The notes under the pieces: generated by a model
Told to the model about the DNA's origin: nothing
Database searches by the model: none
Seen by the model: only the letters and a program-made list of their open reading frames with translations
Translations under genes and position numbers: made by a program
Origin: Phycisphaeraceae bacterium
GTDB taxonomy: Bacteria > Planctomycetota > Phycisphaerae > Phycisphaerales > UBA1924
Length of the DNA stretch: 64,000 nucleotides
NCBI GenBank assembly: GCA_019636675.1
Contig: JAHBXC010000002.1
Span: 744,001 to 808,000, forward strand
Direction: 5' to 3'
Shown here: positions 1 to 7,206 of the stretch, piece after piece
Layout of the letters: every line of letters starts with the position of its first letter
Numbering within the stretch: the stretch's first letter is position 1

Positions 1-96
1 GGCGCCGCGCAGGATGGTCAGCAGCGTCCGGCGCCCCTGGGCGTCGGGATCGATGTATTTCGCTCGTCGAGCGTCCCGTGCGGTGTCGTCGGCCAT
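1..96 (-). CDS. 5' end of an unidentified protein (runs off the left edge)
   Basis: An ATG at 96 on the minus strand opens a frame that stays open to the edge: MADDTARDARRAKYIDPD, then a run rich in Arg, Thr and Leu ending in ILRGA. Only 32 codons are visible, so no family can be named. The residues after position 20 could be the start of a membrane or amphipathic segment. It is divergent from dnaX, and the 214 bases between them would hold both promoters. I see no clear Shine-Dalgarno before this ATG. Confidence 0.55.
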   Translation of the reverse strand, partial: MADDTARDARRAKYIDPDAQGRRTLLTILRGA

Positions 97-296
97 TCAC
101 GAGAGTGTAGCGTGGGTGGACGCGACGAACGGGAGGCGGCCTACAGTCCGCTCGATCGAACGCCCTTGGGTTGACGGCCGGGCCCGGTGCGTGGGCGGCC
201 CGTGAACCTGGTCAGAGCCTGACCGCAGCAGCCATAAGCGGTCGTCGTCCAGCGCCGCCGGTGTCCTGGCCGTCAACCCTCGGGCGTTCCTCCCTG

Positions 297-302
297 TAGA
301 CT
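297..302 (+). promoter_or_regulatory. -10 element of dnaX, probably giving a leaderless mRNA
   Basis: TAGACT ends 8 bases before the dnaX ATG, and the bases between show no Shine-Dalgarno. A start 6-8 bases after the -10 would put the RNA 5' end at or next to the ATG. The same spacing recurs upstream of other genes in this window. No convincing -35 is visible. Confidence 0.45.
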
Positions 303-310
303 GTGCCCGT

Positions 311-2047
311 ATGTCCTACACCGTCCTCGCGAGGCGATACCGCAGCCGGTCGTTCGACGAGCTCGTCGGGCAGGACGCCGTCGCGCGCACGCTCGCCAAC
401 GCCATCGAGCGGGGGCGCGTCGGGCACGCCTACCTGTTCTGCGGCACGCGCGGGGTTGGGAAGACCTCGCTGGCGCGCATCTTCGCCAAAGCCCTCAACG
501 CTCCCGATGACAAGCCCAAGGATGTCGCCGAGGCGATCATGCAGGGGCGCGACACCGATGTGATCGAGATCGACGCGGCGTCGAACCGCGGCGTCGACGA
601 GGCGCGCGAGCTCATCGCGAACTCGGTCTATCGCCCGATGCGGGGCCGGTACAAGATCTACATCATCGACGAGGTTCACATGCTCACGAGGGAGGCGTTC
701 AACGCCCTCCTCAAGACCATGGAAGAGCCGCCCGAGCACGTGAAGTTCATCCTGTGCACCACCGAGGCGCACAAGGTGCCCCCGACGATCCAGAGCCGCT
801 GCCAGCGGTTCGACTTCAAGAACATCGACTCGCGCCGGATCGGCGAGCACCTGCGCAGCGTGCTGAAGCAGGAGAAGGTCGAGGCCGAGCCCTCGGTCGT
901 CGCGCAGGTGGCGCGTCTCGCGAACGGCTCGATGCGCGACTCGCTGACGCTGATGGACCGTCTCCTCGCGACGGGCGAGAAGAAGCTGACCTCGGCGCTG
1001 CTGCACGACATCCTGGGTTTGCCGCAGGGCGACCTGATCGACGCGCTGCTCGGCGCGTGCGCCGAGGGGTCGCTCAAGGGCGCGCTGGAATCGGGCGATG
1101 CGCTGCTCCAGAGCGGGGTGACCATCGACCAGGCGCTCGAGTCGATCGTCTCGCGGCTGCGCGACGTGCTGATCATCGCCGCGTGCGGGCACGACAGCGA
1201 GATCGCCGAACTCGAGGGCGAGGACCGCGAGCGGGCGGCGGCGCTGGCCGACCGTCTCGACGACGCGGGGATCGTGCACATGATCGCGCTGTGTGAGAAC
1301 GCGGCCAGGTCGGCCCGCTCGAGCAGCACGCCGCGCGCGCTCTTCGACGCCGTCGTGGCGCGCATGGCGATGACCGAGCGCATCGCCGACGCGGCGGCGC
1401 TGGCTCGCTCGGGCGCTGCGTCCGGGCCCCCGGCCTCGGGCGGTCGCGCGCTGGCCGGCGCGTCGTCGGAGCCGCCAAAAAAAGCAGGAGCGCCGGCCGG
1501 CGGTGAACCCGCCCGGTCGGCGCGACCCGAGCCGACCGCCGACGCGAGAGGCGACGCGGCGCGCCCGGCCATCCCCTGCGCCGCAACTGGCGACCTATGG
1601 GCGTCGATGCGCGAGCAGGCCCCGCCCGGGGTTCGGTCCGTGCTGCGCCCGCTGACGCTGGCCGCGCAGACCCGCGATTCGATCACGCTGCGTGCTGGAG
1701 ACGAGTACACGCTCAAGTTCGCGCAGAGCCGGCTGGACGCGATCCGCCAGTTCGCGTCTGAGCTGGCGGGGCGCCCGATCGGCGTGACGCTGGTCGGCGC
1801 GGCTCCGGCGAGGCGTGAAGAGGAACCGGGGGCAACGGGGGCATCGGGGGCTCCGGGGGCGCCGGGGGGGTCGGGTGCGAGGCCGCGGCCGGCGCAGTCC
1901 GGGCTGACGGTCGCCGAGCGTGAGGCGATGGAGCACCCGCTGGTGCGCACGGCGATCGATCTTTTCGGCGCGCGCCTGGTTCGGGTCGAGACCGACAGCG
2001 ACGACGACCTCGCAGAGGGCCAGTCGAGGGAGGACGCAGGTGTTTGA
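311..2047 (+). CDS. dnaX: DNA polymerase III subunit gamma/tau
   Basis: Clamp-loader ATPase of the replicative polymerase, 578 residues. Walker A is GTRGVGKT at about 45-52, Walker B/DEAD-like IIDEVH at 118-123, and the SRC sensor motif at 162-164. An AAA+ lid and oligomerisation region follows to about 370, then a Gly/Ala/Pro-rich linker and a C-terminal tau-like domain. Two oddities. The four zinc-binding cysteines that normally sit between Walker A and the EIDAAS motif are absent; the loop reads ALNAPDDKPKDVAEAIMQ. A run of seven adenines at codons 389-391 forms a slippery heptamer, so a short gamma form may be made. A 9-base repeat encodes a collagen-like linker near residues 506-520. The end overlaps the next gene. 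Confidence 0.97.
   Translation: MSYTVLARRYRSRSFDELVGQDAVARTLANAIERGRVGHAYLFCGTRGVGKTSLARIFAKALNAPDDKPKDVAEAIMQGRDTDVIEIDAASNRGVDEARELIANSVYRPMRGRYKIYIIDEVHMLTREAFNALLKTMEEPPEHVKFILCTTEAHKVPPTIQSRCQRFDFKNIDSRRIGEHLRSVLKQEKVEAEPSVVAQVARLANGSMRDSLTLMDRLLATGEKKLTSALLHDILGLPQGDLIDALLGACAEGSLKGALESGDALLQSGVTIDQALESIVSRLRDVLIIAACGHDSEIAELEGEDRERAAALADRLDDAGIVHMIALCENAARSARSSSTPRALFDAVVARMAMTERIADAAALARSGAASGPPASGGRALAGASSEPPKKAGAPAGGEPARSARPEPTADARGDAARPAIPCAATGDLWASMREQAPPGVRSVLRPLTLAAQTRDSITLRAGDEYTLKFAQSRLDAIRQFASELAGRPIGVTLVGAAPARREEEPGATGASGAPGAPGGSGARPRPAQSGLTVAEREAMEHPLVRTAIDLFGARLVRVETDSDDDLAEGQSREDAGV
1477..1506 (+). promoter_or_regulatory. Putative -1 frameshift site in dnaX
   Basis: Seven adenines (1477-1483) are read A.AAA.AAA in the dnaX frame and followed by G. 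This is a canonical slippery heptamer of the kind used in E. coli dnaX. After a -1 slip the frame reads S-R-S-A-G-R-R and stops at TGA 1504-1506, giving a product of about 398 residues, a gamma-like length. A perfect GC palindrome, CGCCGGCCGGCG (1491-1502), follows and could act as the stimulatory structure. Slippage by RNA polymerase on the A-run, as in Thermus dnaX, is the alternative mechanism. Confidence 0.6.
1828..1872 (+). repeat. 9-bp tandem repeat (G5N4) inside dnaX
   Basis: Five consecutive 9-base units begin with five G's: GGGGGCAAC, GGGGGCATC, GGGGGCTCC, GGGGGCGCC and GGGGGGGTC. Because the unit is three codons the frame is kept, and the protein shows a Gly-X-Y-like linker (GATGASGAPGAPG). 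The same unit occurs in rny, uppS and a glycosyltransferase. Confidence 0.85.
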
Positions 2048-2417
2048 TCAGTTCAAGGCGATGGGCGCCCTCGCGGGCCTGATGAAGAACAAGGAGAAGC
2101 TGCGCGAAGCGGGCGAGCGGATGCAGTCCACTCTCGAAGCGGCGCGGATCGTGGGCCAGGCGGGCGCCGGGCTGGTGCGCGTCGAGGTGAGCGGGCGCCT
2201 GCGAGTGCTGCGCGTGGAGATCGACCCGGTGGTCGCGTCGTCGATGGGCGACGAGCGGAGCCGGCGCGAAGCGGAGTCGATGATCACCGAAGCGGTGAAC
2301 GACGCGATGCGCGCCGCGGAGCGCGTGATCCAGCAGGAGAGCCAGCGCATGGCGCGCGAGCTGGGCATCGAGGACATGCCCGGGATGGAAGGGCTCACCA
2401 GGATGCTGGGCTCGTGA
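2040..2417 (+). CDS. Nucleoid-associated protein, YbaB/EbfC family
   Basis: Small dimeric DNA-binding protein, 125 residues from a GTG start that overlaps the end of dnaX (dnaX TGA at 2045-2047). It begins MFDQFKAMGALAGLMKNKEK, followed by the family's central beta-strand segment (VRVEVSGRLRVLRVEIDP) and a long C-terminal helix ending in GLTRMLGS. The dnaX-ybaB-recR order is the classical one. It is probably translationally coupled to dnaX and recR. Confidence 0.93.
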   Translation: MFDQFKAMGALAGLMKNKEKLREAGERMQSTLEAARIVGQAGAGLVRVEVSGRLRVLRVEIDPVVASSMGDERSRREAESMITEAVNDAMRAAERVIQQESQRMARELGIEDMPGMEGLTRMLGS

Positions 2418-3061
2418 ACCTTCAACGATCCTCTTCGCGAGGCGGGTACCCCGAGTCGGTGGAGCGTCTCATCGAGCGGTTCGCGAAGCTCCCCGGCATC
2501 GGGCGTCGCACGGCGGAGCGGCTCGCGTTCTGGGTGCTCAAGGCGGAGAAGGCCGACGCGATGGCCCTTGCCGACGCGATCGCCGAGGTGAAACGCTCCA
2601 TCCGGCACTGCGACATTTGTTTCAATCTCTCCGAGACGCAGCCCTGCGCCGTGTGTTCGGACACGCGCCGGGACCGGGGCGTGGTGCTGGTGGTCGAGCA
2701 GCCGCGCGACCTGATCGCGCTGGAGCAGACGGGCGTGCATCGCGGCGTGTACCACGTGCTGCTGGGGCGGGTCTCGCCGCTGGAAGGGGTGGGGCCCGAC
2801 GATGTGACGATCGCGCAGCTGGTGGCGCGCGTGACGGACCCGTCGAAGAACTGCGCGGGCGAGCCGGTCCGCGAGGTGATCCTCGGGCTGAACCCCACGC
2901 TCGAGGGCGACGGCACGGCGCTGTTCATCGCCGAGGCGCTGCAGGGCGCAGGCGTGAGGCTGACCCGCCTGGCGAGGGGGGTGCCCAGCGGGAGCCAGCT
3001 GGAATACGCGAGCAAGGCGGTCCTGACCGACGCGCTCGCCGGGCGCCAGCGGATGGAGTGA
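2414..3061 (+). CDS. recR: Recombination protein RecR
   Basis: RecFOR-pathway protein that helps load RecA on gapped DNA, 215 residues. A helix-hairpin-helix (LPGIGRRTAERLA) lies at 27-39, a four-cysteine zinc finger uses C66, C69, C78 and C81, and a Toprim domain starts near 89 (GVVLVVEQPRD). The GTG start lies inside the stop of the preceding gene (GTGA overlap), giving a dnaX-ebfC-recR operon. Length and motif order are normal. Confidence 0.97.
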   Translation: MNLQRSSSRGGYPESVERLIERFAKLPGIGRRTAERLAFWVLKAEKADAMALADAIAEVKRSIRHCDICFNLSETQPCAVCSDTRRDRGVVLVVEQPRDLIALEQTGVHRGVYHVLLGRVSPLEGVGPDDVTIAQLVARVTDPSKNCAGEPVREVILGLNPTLEGDGTALFIAEALQGAGVRLTRLARGVPSGSQLEYASKAVLTDALAGRQRME

Positions 3062-3140
3062 GCGGCGCGCTCGGCCCTCGTCTCGGCTATTCTCGAATCC
3101 GTCTCGTTCTGTTCCCGTGACCCCCTCTGGTTGGATGACC

Positions 3141-4697
3141 ATGCGCTTCGACACTTCACAACAGATGAAGTTGGGCCAGCAGATGAAGCTGGCGCCGCGC
3201 ATGATCCAGTCGATGGAGATCCTGCAGATGCCGATGCTGGCGCTGCAGGAGCGGATCGAGCAGGAACTGGCGAGCAACGCGACGCTGGAGACCTTCGAGC
3301 CGGGCGCGGACCGGGCCGAGATCGACGAGATCCGCAAGGAAAGCGACCGCGACGCCACGGAGAACGAGCGGGAGCTCAAGGTCGACGACGACGGGAACGC
3401 GTCGGACTTCGAGCGGCTCGACTCGATGGAGGAGAGCTACGCCGAGGCGGTCGAGAACCAGTACGAGGCGTCGGCGCTGCCATCGCGGCTGCGCGAGGAG
3501 TGGGACTTCGGCGCCAGCGGCGTCCGCGCGGCGCGCGACAGCGGCGAGCGCGACGGCAAGATGGACGCGATGGCCAACACCGCCGGGCGCGGGGCCAGCG
3601 TCGGCGATCAGTTGCTCGAGCAGTGGCTGTTCGCGCCGGTCGACGATCGCACGCGCGCGCTCGGGAAGGTGCTGATCGAGTTCGTCGACGACGACGGGTA
3701 TGTGCGCACGCCCCTGGAGCAGGTCGTCGACCAGACGCCGCAGGACCTCAAGCCGGTGACGATCGAAGAGATCGAGCGGGCGCTCTACGCGCTGCAGCTG
3801 TTCGTCGAGCCGGCGGGCGTGGGCGCGCGCGACCTGCGCGAGTGTCTGCTGCTGCAGGTGGACGCGGCGGACGAGGACGACCCCAGCGAGGACTGGACGC
3901 TGACGCGCCGCTTGATCGACGAGCACCTCGACGACGTGCTGCACAACCGGCTCCCCAAGGTGGCCGAGGCGCTCGGGATGAGCATGGAGCAGGTGAAGGG
4001 CGCGATCGAGCACATGCGCCGGCTGCGCACCTCGCCCGGGCGCGAGCTGGTGCAGGACACGCCCCCGGCGATCATCCCCGACGCCGTCGTCGAGTACCAC
4101 GAGGACGAGGACCGCTACATCTCGTACCTGACCGACGGGCTGCTGCCCAACCTGCGCATCAACCGCGAGTACGCCGAGATGCTGCGCGACAAGGACGCCG
4201 ACAAGACGACGAAGGAATTCATCAAGAAGAACCTGACGAACGCGACCTGGCTGATCGACGCGCTGCAGCAGCGCAAACGCACGCTGCAGCGGGTGCTGAA
4301 CGTCGTGGTCGACGCGCAGCGCGACTTCTTCGACCTCGGCCCTCAGGCGCTGCGCCCGCTGCCCATGACGCAGGTCGCCGACCAGCTGGGCGTGCACGTC
4401 GCGACGGTCTCGCGCGCCGTCGCCGACAAGCACCTCATGACGCCACGGGGTGTCTTCCCGTTACGCAAGTTCTTCACGGGCGGGACGCAGACCGACACCG
4501 GTGAAGAAGTTTCGTGGGACGCGATCAAGGCGGCGCTCAAGGAAGTCGTCGACGCGGAGGACAAGTCCAAGCCGCTGAGCGACGACGCGATCGCCAAGGC
4601 GCTCGCGGACCGCGGCGTCGAGATCGCGCGGCGCACCGTCGCCAAGTACCGCGACCAGCTCAGCATCCCGTCGGCGAGGATGCGGAAGCAGTATTGA
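3141..4697 (+). CDS. rpoN: RNA polymerase sigma-54 factor
   Basis: Alternative sigma factor that needs enhancer-binding ATPases. From the ATG at 3141 it has 518 residues. Region I is typical (QQMKLAPRMIQSMEILQMP); an acidic region II follows, then the core-binding part, a helix-turn-helix (MTQVADQLGVHVATVSRAVA) and the RpoN box ARRTVAKYR near 496-504. GTG 3117 and ATG 3135 are in frame, but homologues start at MRFDTSQQ. A -10-like TATTCT lies at 3088-3093. The NtrC-type activator at 57783-59243 is a likely client. Confidence 0.96.
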   Translation: MRFDTSQQMKLGQQMKLAPRMIQSMEILQMPMLALQERIEQELASNATLETFEPGADRAEIDEIRKESDRDATENERELKVDDDGNASDFERLDSMEESYAEAVENQYEASALPSRLREEWDFGASGVRAARDSGERDGKMDAMANTAGRGASVGDQLLEQWLFAPVDDRTRALGKVLIEFVDDDGYVRTPLEQVVDQTPQDLKPVTIEEIERALYALQLFVEPAGVGARDLRECLLLQVDAADEDDPSEDWTLTRRLIDEHLDDVLHNRLPKVAEALGMSMEQVKGAIEHMRRLRTSPGRELVQDTPPAIIPDAVVEYHEDEDRYISYLTDGLLPNLRINREYAEMLRDKDADKTTKEFIKKNLTNATWLIDALQQRKRTLQRVLNVVVDAQRDFFDLGPQALRPLPMTQVADQLGVHVATVSRAVADKHLMTPRGVFPLRKFFTGGTQTDTGEEVSWDAIKAALKEVVDAEDKSKPLSDDAIAKALADRGVEIARRTVAKYRDQLSIPSARMRKQY

Positions 4698-4701
4698 AAC
4701 G

Positions 4702-4736
4702 GAAGGCAGCGCGGAGCAGGGAGTAGGCAGCAGGAG
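4702..4736 (+). repeat. Heptanucleotide tandem repeat just after rpoN
   Basis: Five degenerate 7-base units starting five bases after the rpoN stop: GAAGGCA, GCGCGGA, GCAGGGA, GTAGGCA, GCAGGAG. It resembles the better preserved 7-base arrays at 20561, 32334 and 34073, which also sit just after gene ends. This copy is the most decayed. Confidence 0.55.
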
Positions 4737-4757
4737 GAACGGCTCCCCGCTGTCTTC

Positions 4758-6596
4758 TTACTTCGTTCCCGCCAGCGCGCGGACGGTCATGTCGAAGCGT
4801 CGGACCATGCTCGAATAGAGCCCGTAGACGATGATCGTCAGGAGCGCTGCGCCGACGGCGGCGCCGATGGCCAGCGAGGTGCGCGCCGCGCCGAGGCCGC
4901 CCTCGGAGATCGTGGAGCTCATGCCCTCGGTCGGGTTGACGATCGCGAAGAGCAGCGTCGCCGGGTTGAGCGCCGCGAGGGCCGGGCCGACGTACGCGGC
5001 GCCCCTTCCGGCCTGCCAGCCGCAGAGCCCGACGATGCCGGTGATCGCGGCGATGACGCCGAAGGCGAAGATGACCGAGCCGATCGTGCCCTTGCTTTTG
5101 ACGCTCCACTGCAGGCTGATCAGAACGACGAAGGCCATGAAGGGCAGCGCGAGCAGCGGGGCGAGCAGCGCGCCTTCGGGCAGGACCGCCGGCGTGTCGA
5201 TCGTGCCCCCGATGAGCCGGTCGGTGACGAGGACGCCCCCGTCGCGACCGAAGCCCCCGGCGAGCACGTAGAGCGACGCGAGCGCGAGCGTCGCGAGGGG
5301 GACGCACAGGAAGGGCAGCAGGAAGGCGATGAGCCCGCGGAGCTTGCCTCGCAGATAGTCCCTGGGCGTGATGGGCGTGGTCAGCAGGATGTCGAGCGAC
5401 CCGTCCTCGCGCTCGCGCGAGACGGCGGTGGCGCTCATGTTCACCGCGACGAGCGTGATGACCGCGAGTTGCGTCCAGACCGTCGCGAGAAGCGTGAAGC
5501 GGAACCCCGTGTGCGACATCCCGCCGCCGTGATAGAACGCGAGGATGCCCAGCGCCCACAGCAGGCCCACCGCGATGAACGCGTAGCGCGCGACGAGGTT
5601 CGCGCCCGAGCCGGCGCGGCTGGCGGCCTCGCGCCAGGCGATGGAGTTGTTCCAGACATGGCGCGGCGGGCGGCGGCGCTCGGCGCTGCCCTTGCGCAGG
5701 ATGCGCCGGATCAGCCCCACGCGTTCGACCCCGACGACGCGCCGGGTGACGAAGGCGCTGACGGTGACGAGCGCGACGCTCAGCCCGGCGGAAAGCCAGC
5801 ACCACAGGAGAACCGGGCTCCCGAACCACACCCTGGCGAGGGCGGACATCTGCCCGAGGGTGATGGGGTCGGGGCGCCGGTAGTCGGAGGGGCTGAGCAG
5901 GGCCTGGAGGGCGAGGAATGGGTTGAGCGGAGTGAGCGCCGTCACGCCGCCGTAGCCGGCGGGTGAGCTGGCGCGCAGGGCGAGATCGATCGCGTAGGTC
6001 GCGCCGAGGTACGAGACGACGGAGATGTAGAACGCGAAGACGGCGCGCCGCCCGGCGATGCGTCCGACCGAGAGGAAGACCGCGATGGAGCCGACCAGGA
6101 GGGCGGCGCAGGCGGCGATGAGGTAGGAAAGGACGATGGAGCGTCCCGGGACGCCGCCGAAGTACTGGGTGATCGCAAAGAGGGGCAGGGACGAGAAGAG
6201 CAGGGCCAGGATGAAGAAGAGCCGGCCGAGGAGGTTGCCCAGAACGATCTGCCCGGGGGAGAGGGGGGTGCTCAGAAGCACCTCCCAGGTGCGCGGGTTG
6301 GCTTCCTGGGCGATGGCGCCGGCCATGAACACCGGGGCGAGGAGGCAGATGAGCGCGATCTGGAGATAGGCGACGGCCTCGAACGAGGATGCCCCTGCGG
6401 CCGCCAGATCGCGGTAGGACAGCGCCCCGGCCCCGGCGCGCAGGAGCAGGGACCACAGCAGCACCGCGATGAGGACGGCGAGGTACGCCGTCCGGATGTA
6501 CATATGGCGCGTCCGACGCGACCCGCCCTGGACGATCCGGACGACGATCGGGTTGGTGGGCCCCAGATTGAGCAGCCAACGCAGGACGGCGGGCAT
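4758..6596 (-). CDS. ABC-2 type transporter permease, tandem (two-halved)
   Basis: Polytopic membrane protein of 612 residues. The N-terminal half has an ABC-2 membrane domain containing EANPRTWEVLLSTPLSPGQ; the second half repeats the design with SREREDGSLDILLTTPITPRD. Both match the amphipathic 'W/DxLLTTP' coupling motif of ABC-2 exporters, so one chain probably supplies both membrane halves of the pore. Each half has about six hydrophobic segments. No ATPase gene is adjacent; the partner must be elsewhere. The start MPAVLRWLLNLGPTNP is preferred over an upstream in-frame ATG because TACTAT lies 7 bases before it. Substrate unknown. Confidence 0.85.
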   Translation of the reverse strand: MPAVLRWLLNLGPTNPIVVRIVQGGSRRTRHMYIRTAYLAVLIAVLLWSLLLRAGAGALSYRDLAAAGASSFEAVAYLQIALICLLAPVFMAGAIAQEANPRTWEVLLSTPLSPGQIVLGNLLGRLFFILALLFSSLPLFAITQYFGGVPGRSIVLSYLIAACAALLVGSIAVFLSVGRIAGRRAVFAFYISVVSYLGATYAIDLALRASSPAGYGGVTALTPLNPFLALQALLSPSDYRRPDPITLGQMSALARVWFGSPVLLWCWLSAGLSVALVTVSAFVTRRVVGVERVGLIRRILRKGSAERRRPPRHVWNNSIAWREAASRAGSGANLVARYAFIAVGLLWALGILAFYHGGGMSHTGFRFTLLATVWTQLAVITLVAVNMSATAVSREREDGSLDILLTTPITPRDYLRGKLRGLIAFLLPFLCVPLATLALASLYVLAGGFGRDGGVLVTDRLIGGTIDTPAVLPEGALLAPLLALPFMAFVVLISLQWSVKSKGTIGSVIFAFGVIAAITGIVGLCGWQAGRGAAYVGPALAALNPATLLFAIVNPTEGMSSTISEGGLGAARTSLAIGAAVGAALLTIIVYGLYSSMVRRFDMTVRALAGTK

Positions 6597-7206
6597 GGAG
6601 GCGATAGTAGCAAACGGGAGGACGCCCGGGCGGTGCGGGGTGGGTGAGGGGGCGCTTGCCGGGATGGGTCGTCTTGATGTATCCTGCACAGACACCGGCG
6701 ATCGCCGGCGATGCATGACTCACGCCGCGCCGGGCGATTGCCCGCGACGCGGAGACCCCCGGTCGAACACCCCCGATGTGCTGGGGCGACCGGGCGCCGC
6801 GCCAGGCCACCCTTGATTCGGTCGGCGGCGGATAGATCGGGCCTACTTCCCCTCTGCGCGTCCTTCTGCCGCTTTTCGCGAAGGCACTCCCTCCAGTCCA
6901 CGCCTGACAGGCACGAACAAGGAGTACGCCGGCGCGCACGCTGCGCCGGCGATACGAGGCATGGATCAGCCGCCGCGGAATCTCTCCAGACGCTGCTCGC
7001 ACGGTTCGGTTCGAGGCGCCTTGTCGTCGCGAACGGGTCGGTGCGAGGTGTCGGCGATGGTCCCGGCGACTGCGGAGCGAGCGCGCCTGGCCTGAATCCG
7101 TCCCTGGGTCCCGTGTGAGCGCAGGCATCTCCGACGATGCGCCCGGCGGCGCTGCGCGATCGTTCGTGCCGCGCGGGTTGTGTTCGTACGGAAAGGCCAG
7201 GGCGCG
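6597..7206. other. 610-base intergenic region with hairpins, no convincing gene
   Basis: This lies between the divergent permease and rny. It holds the permease -10 (TACTAT, minus, 6604-6609), a 14-base perfect palindrome CCGGCGATCGCCGG at 6695-6708, a TATCCT box at 6680-6685, and a hairpin with an 8-bp stem GCCGGCGC/GCGCCGGC at 6928-6950 preceded by AAGGAG. The open frames here are Arg-rich and look like shadows. A long rny leader or a small RNA is possible but not shown. Confidence 0.4.
6604..6609 (-). promoter_or_regulatory. -10 element of the ABC-2 permease gene
   Basis: On the minus strand TACTAT is followed by exactly 7 bases (CGCCTCC) and then the ATG at 6596. No Shine-Dalgarno intervenes, which fits a leaderless transcript. 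Confidence 0.45.

Noticed and set aside
1828..1872. Tandem 9-base units as a possible CRISPR-like array
   Set aside because: Units are contiguous, three codons long and inside coding DNA; there are no spacers and no cas genes.
6711..7118. A 135-codon frame upstream of rny
   Set aside because: Arg/Ser-rich without hydrophobic pattern or family match and without a ribosome site; treated as intergenic.
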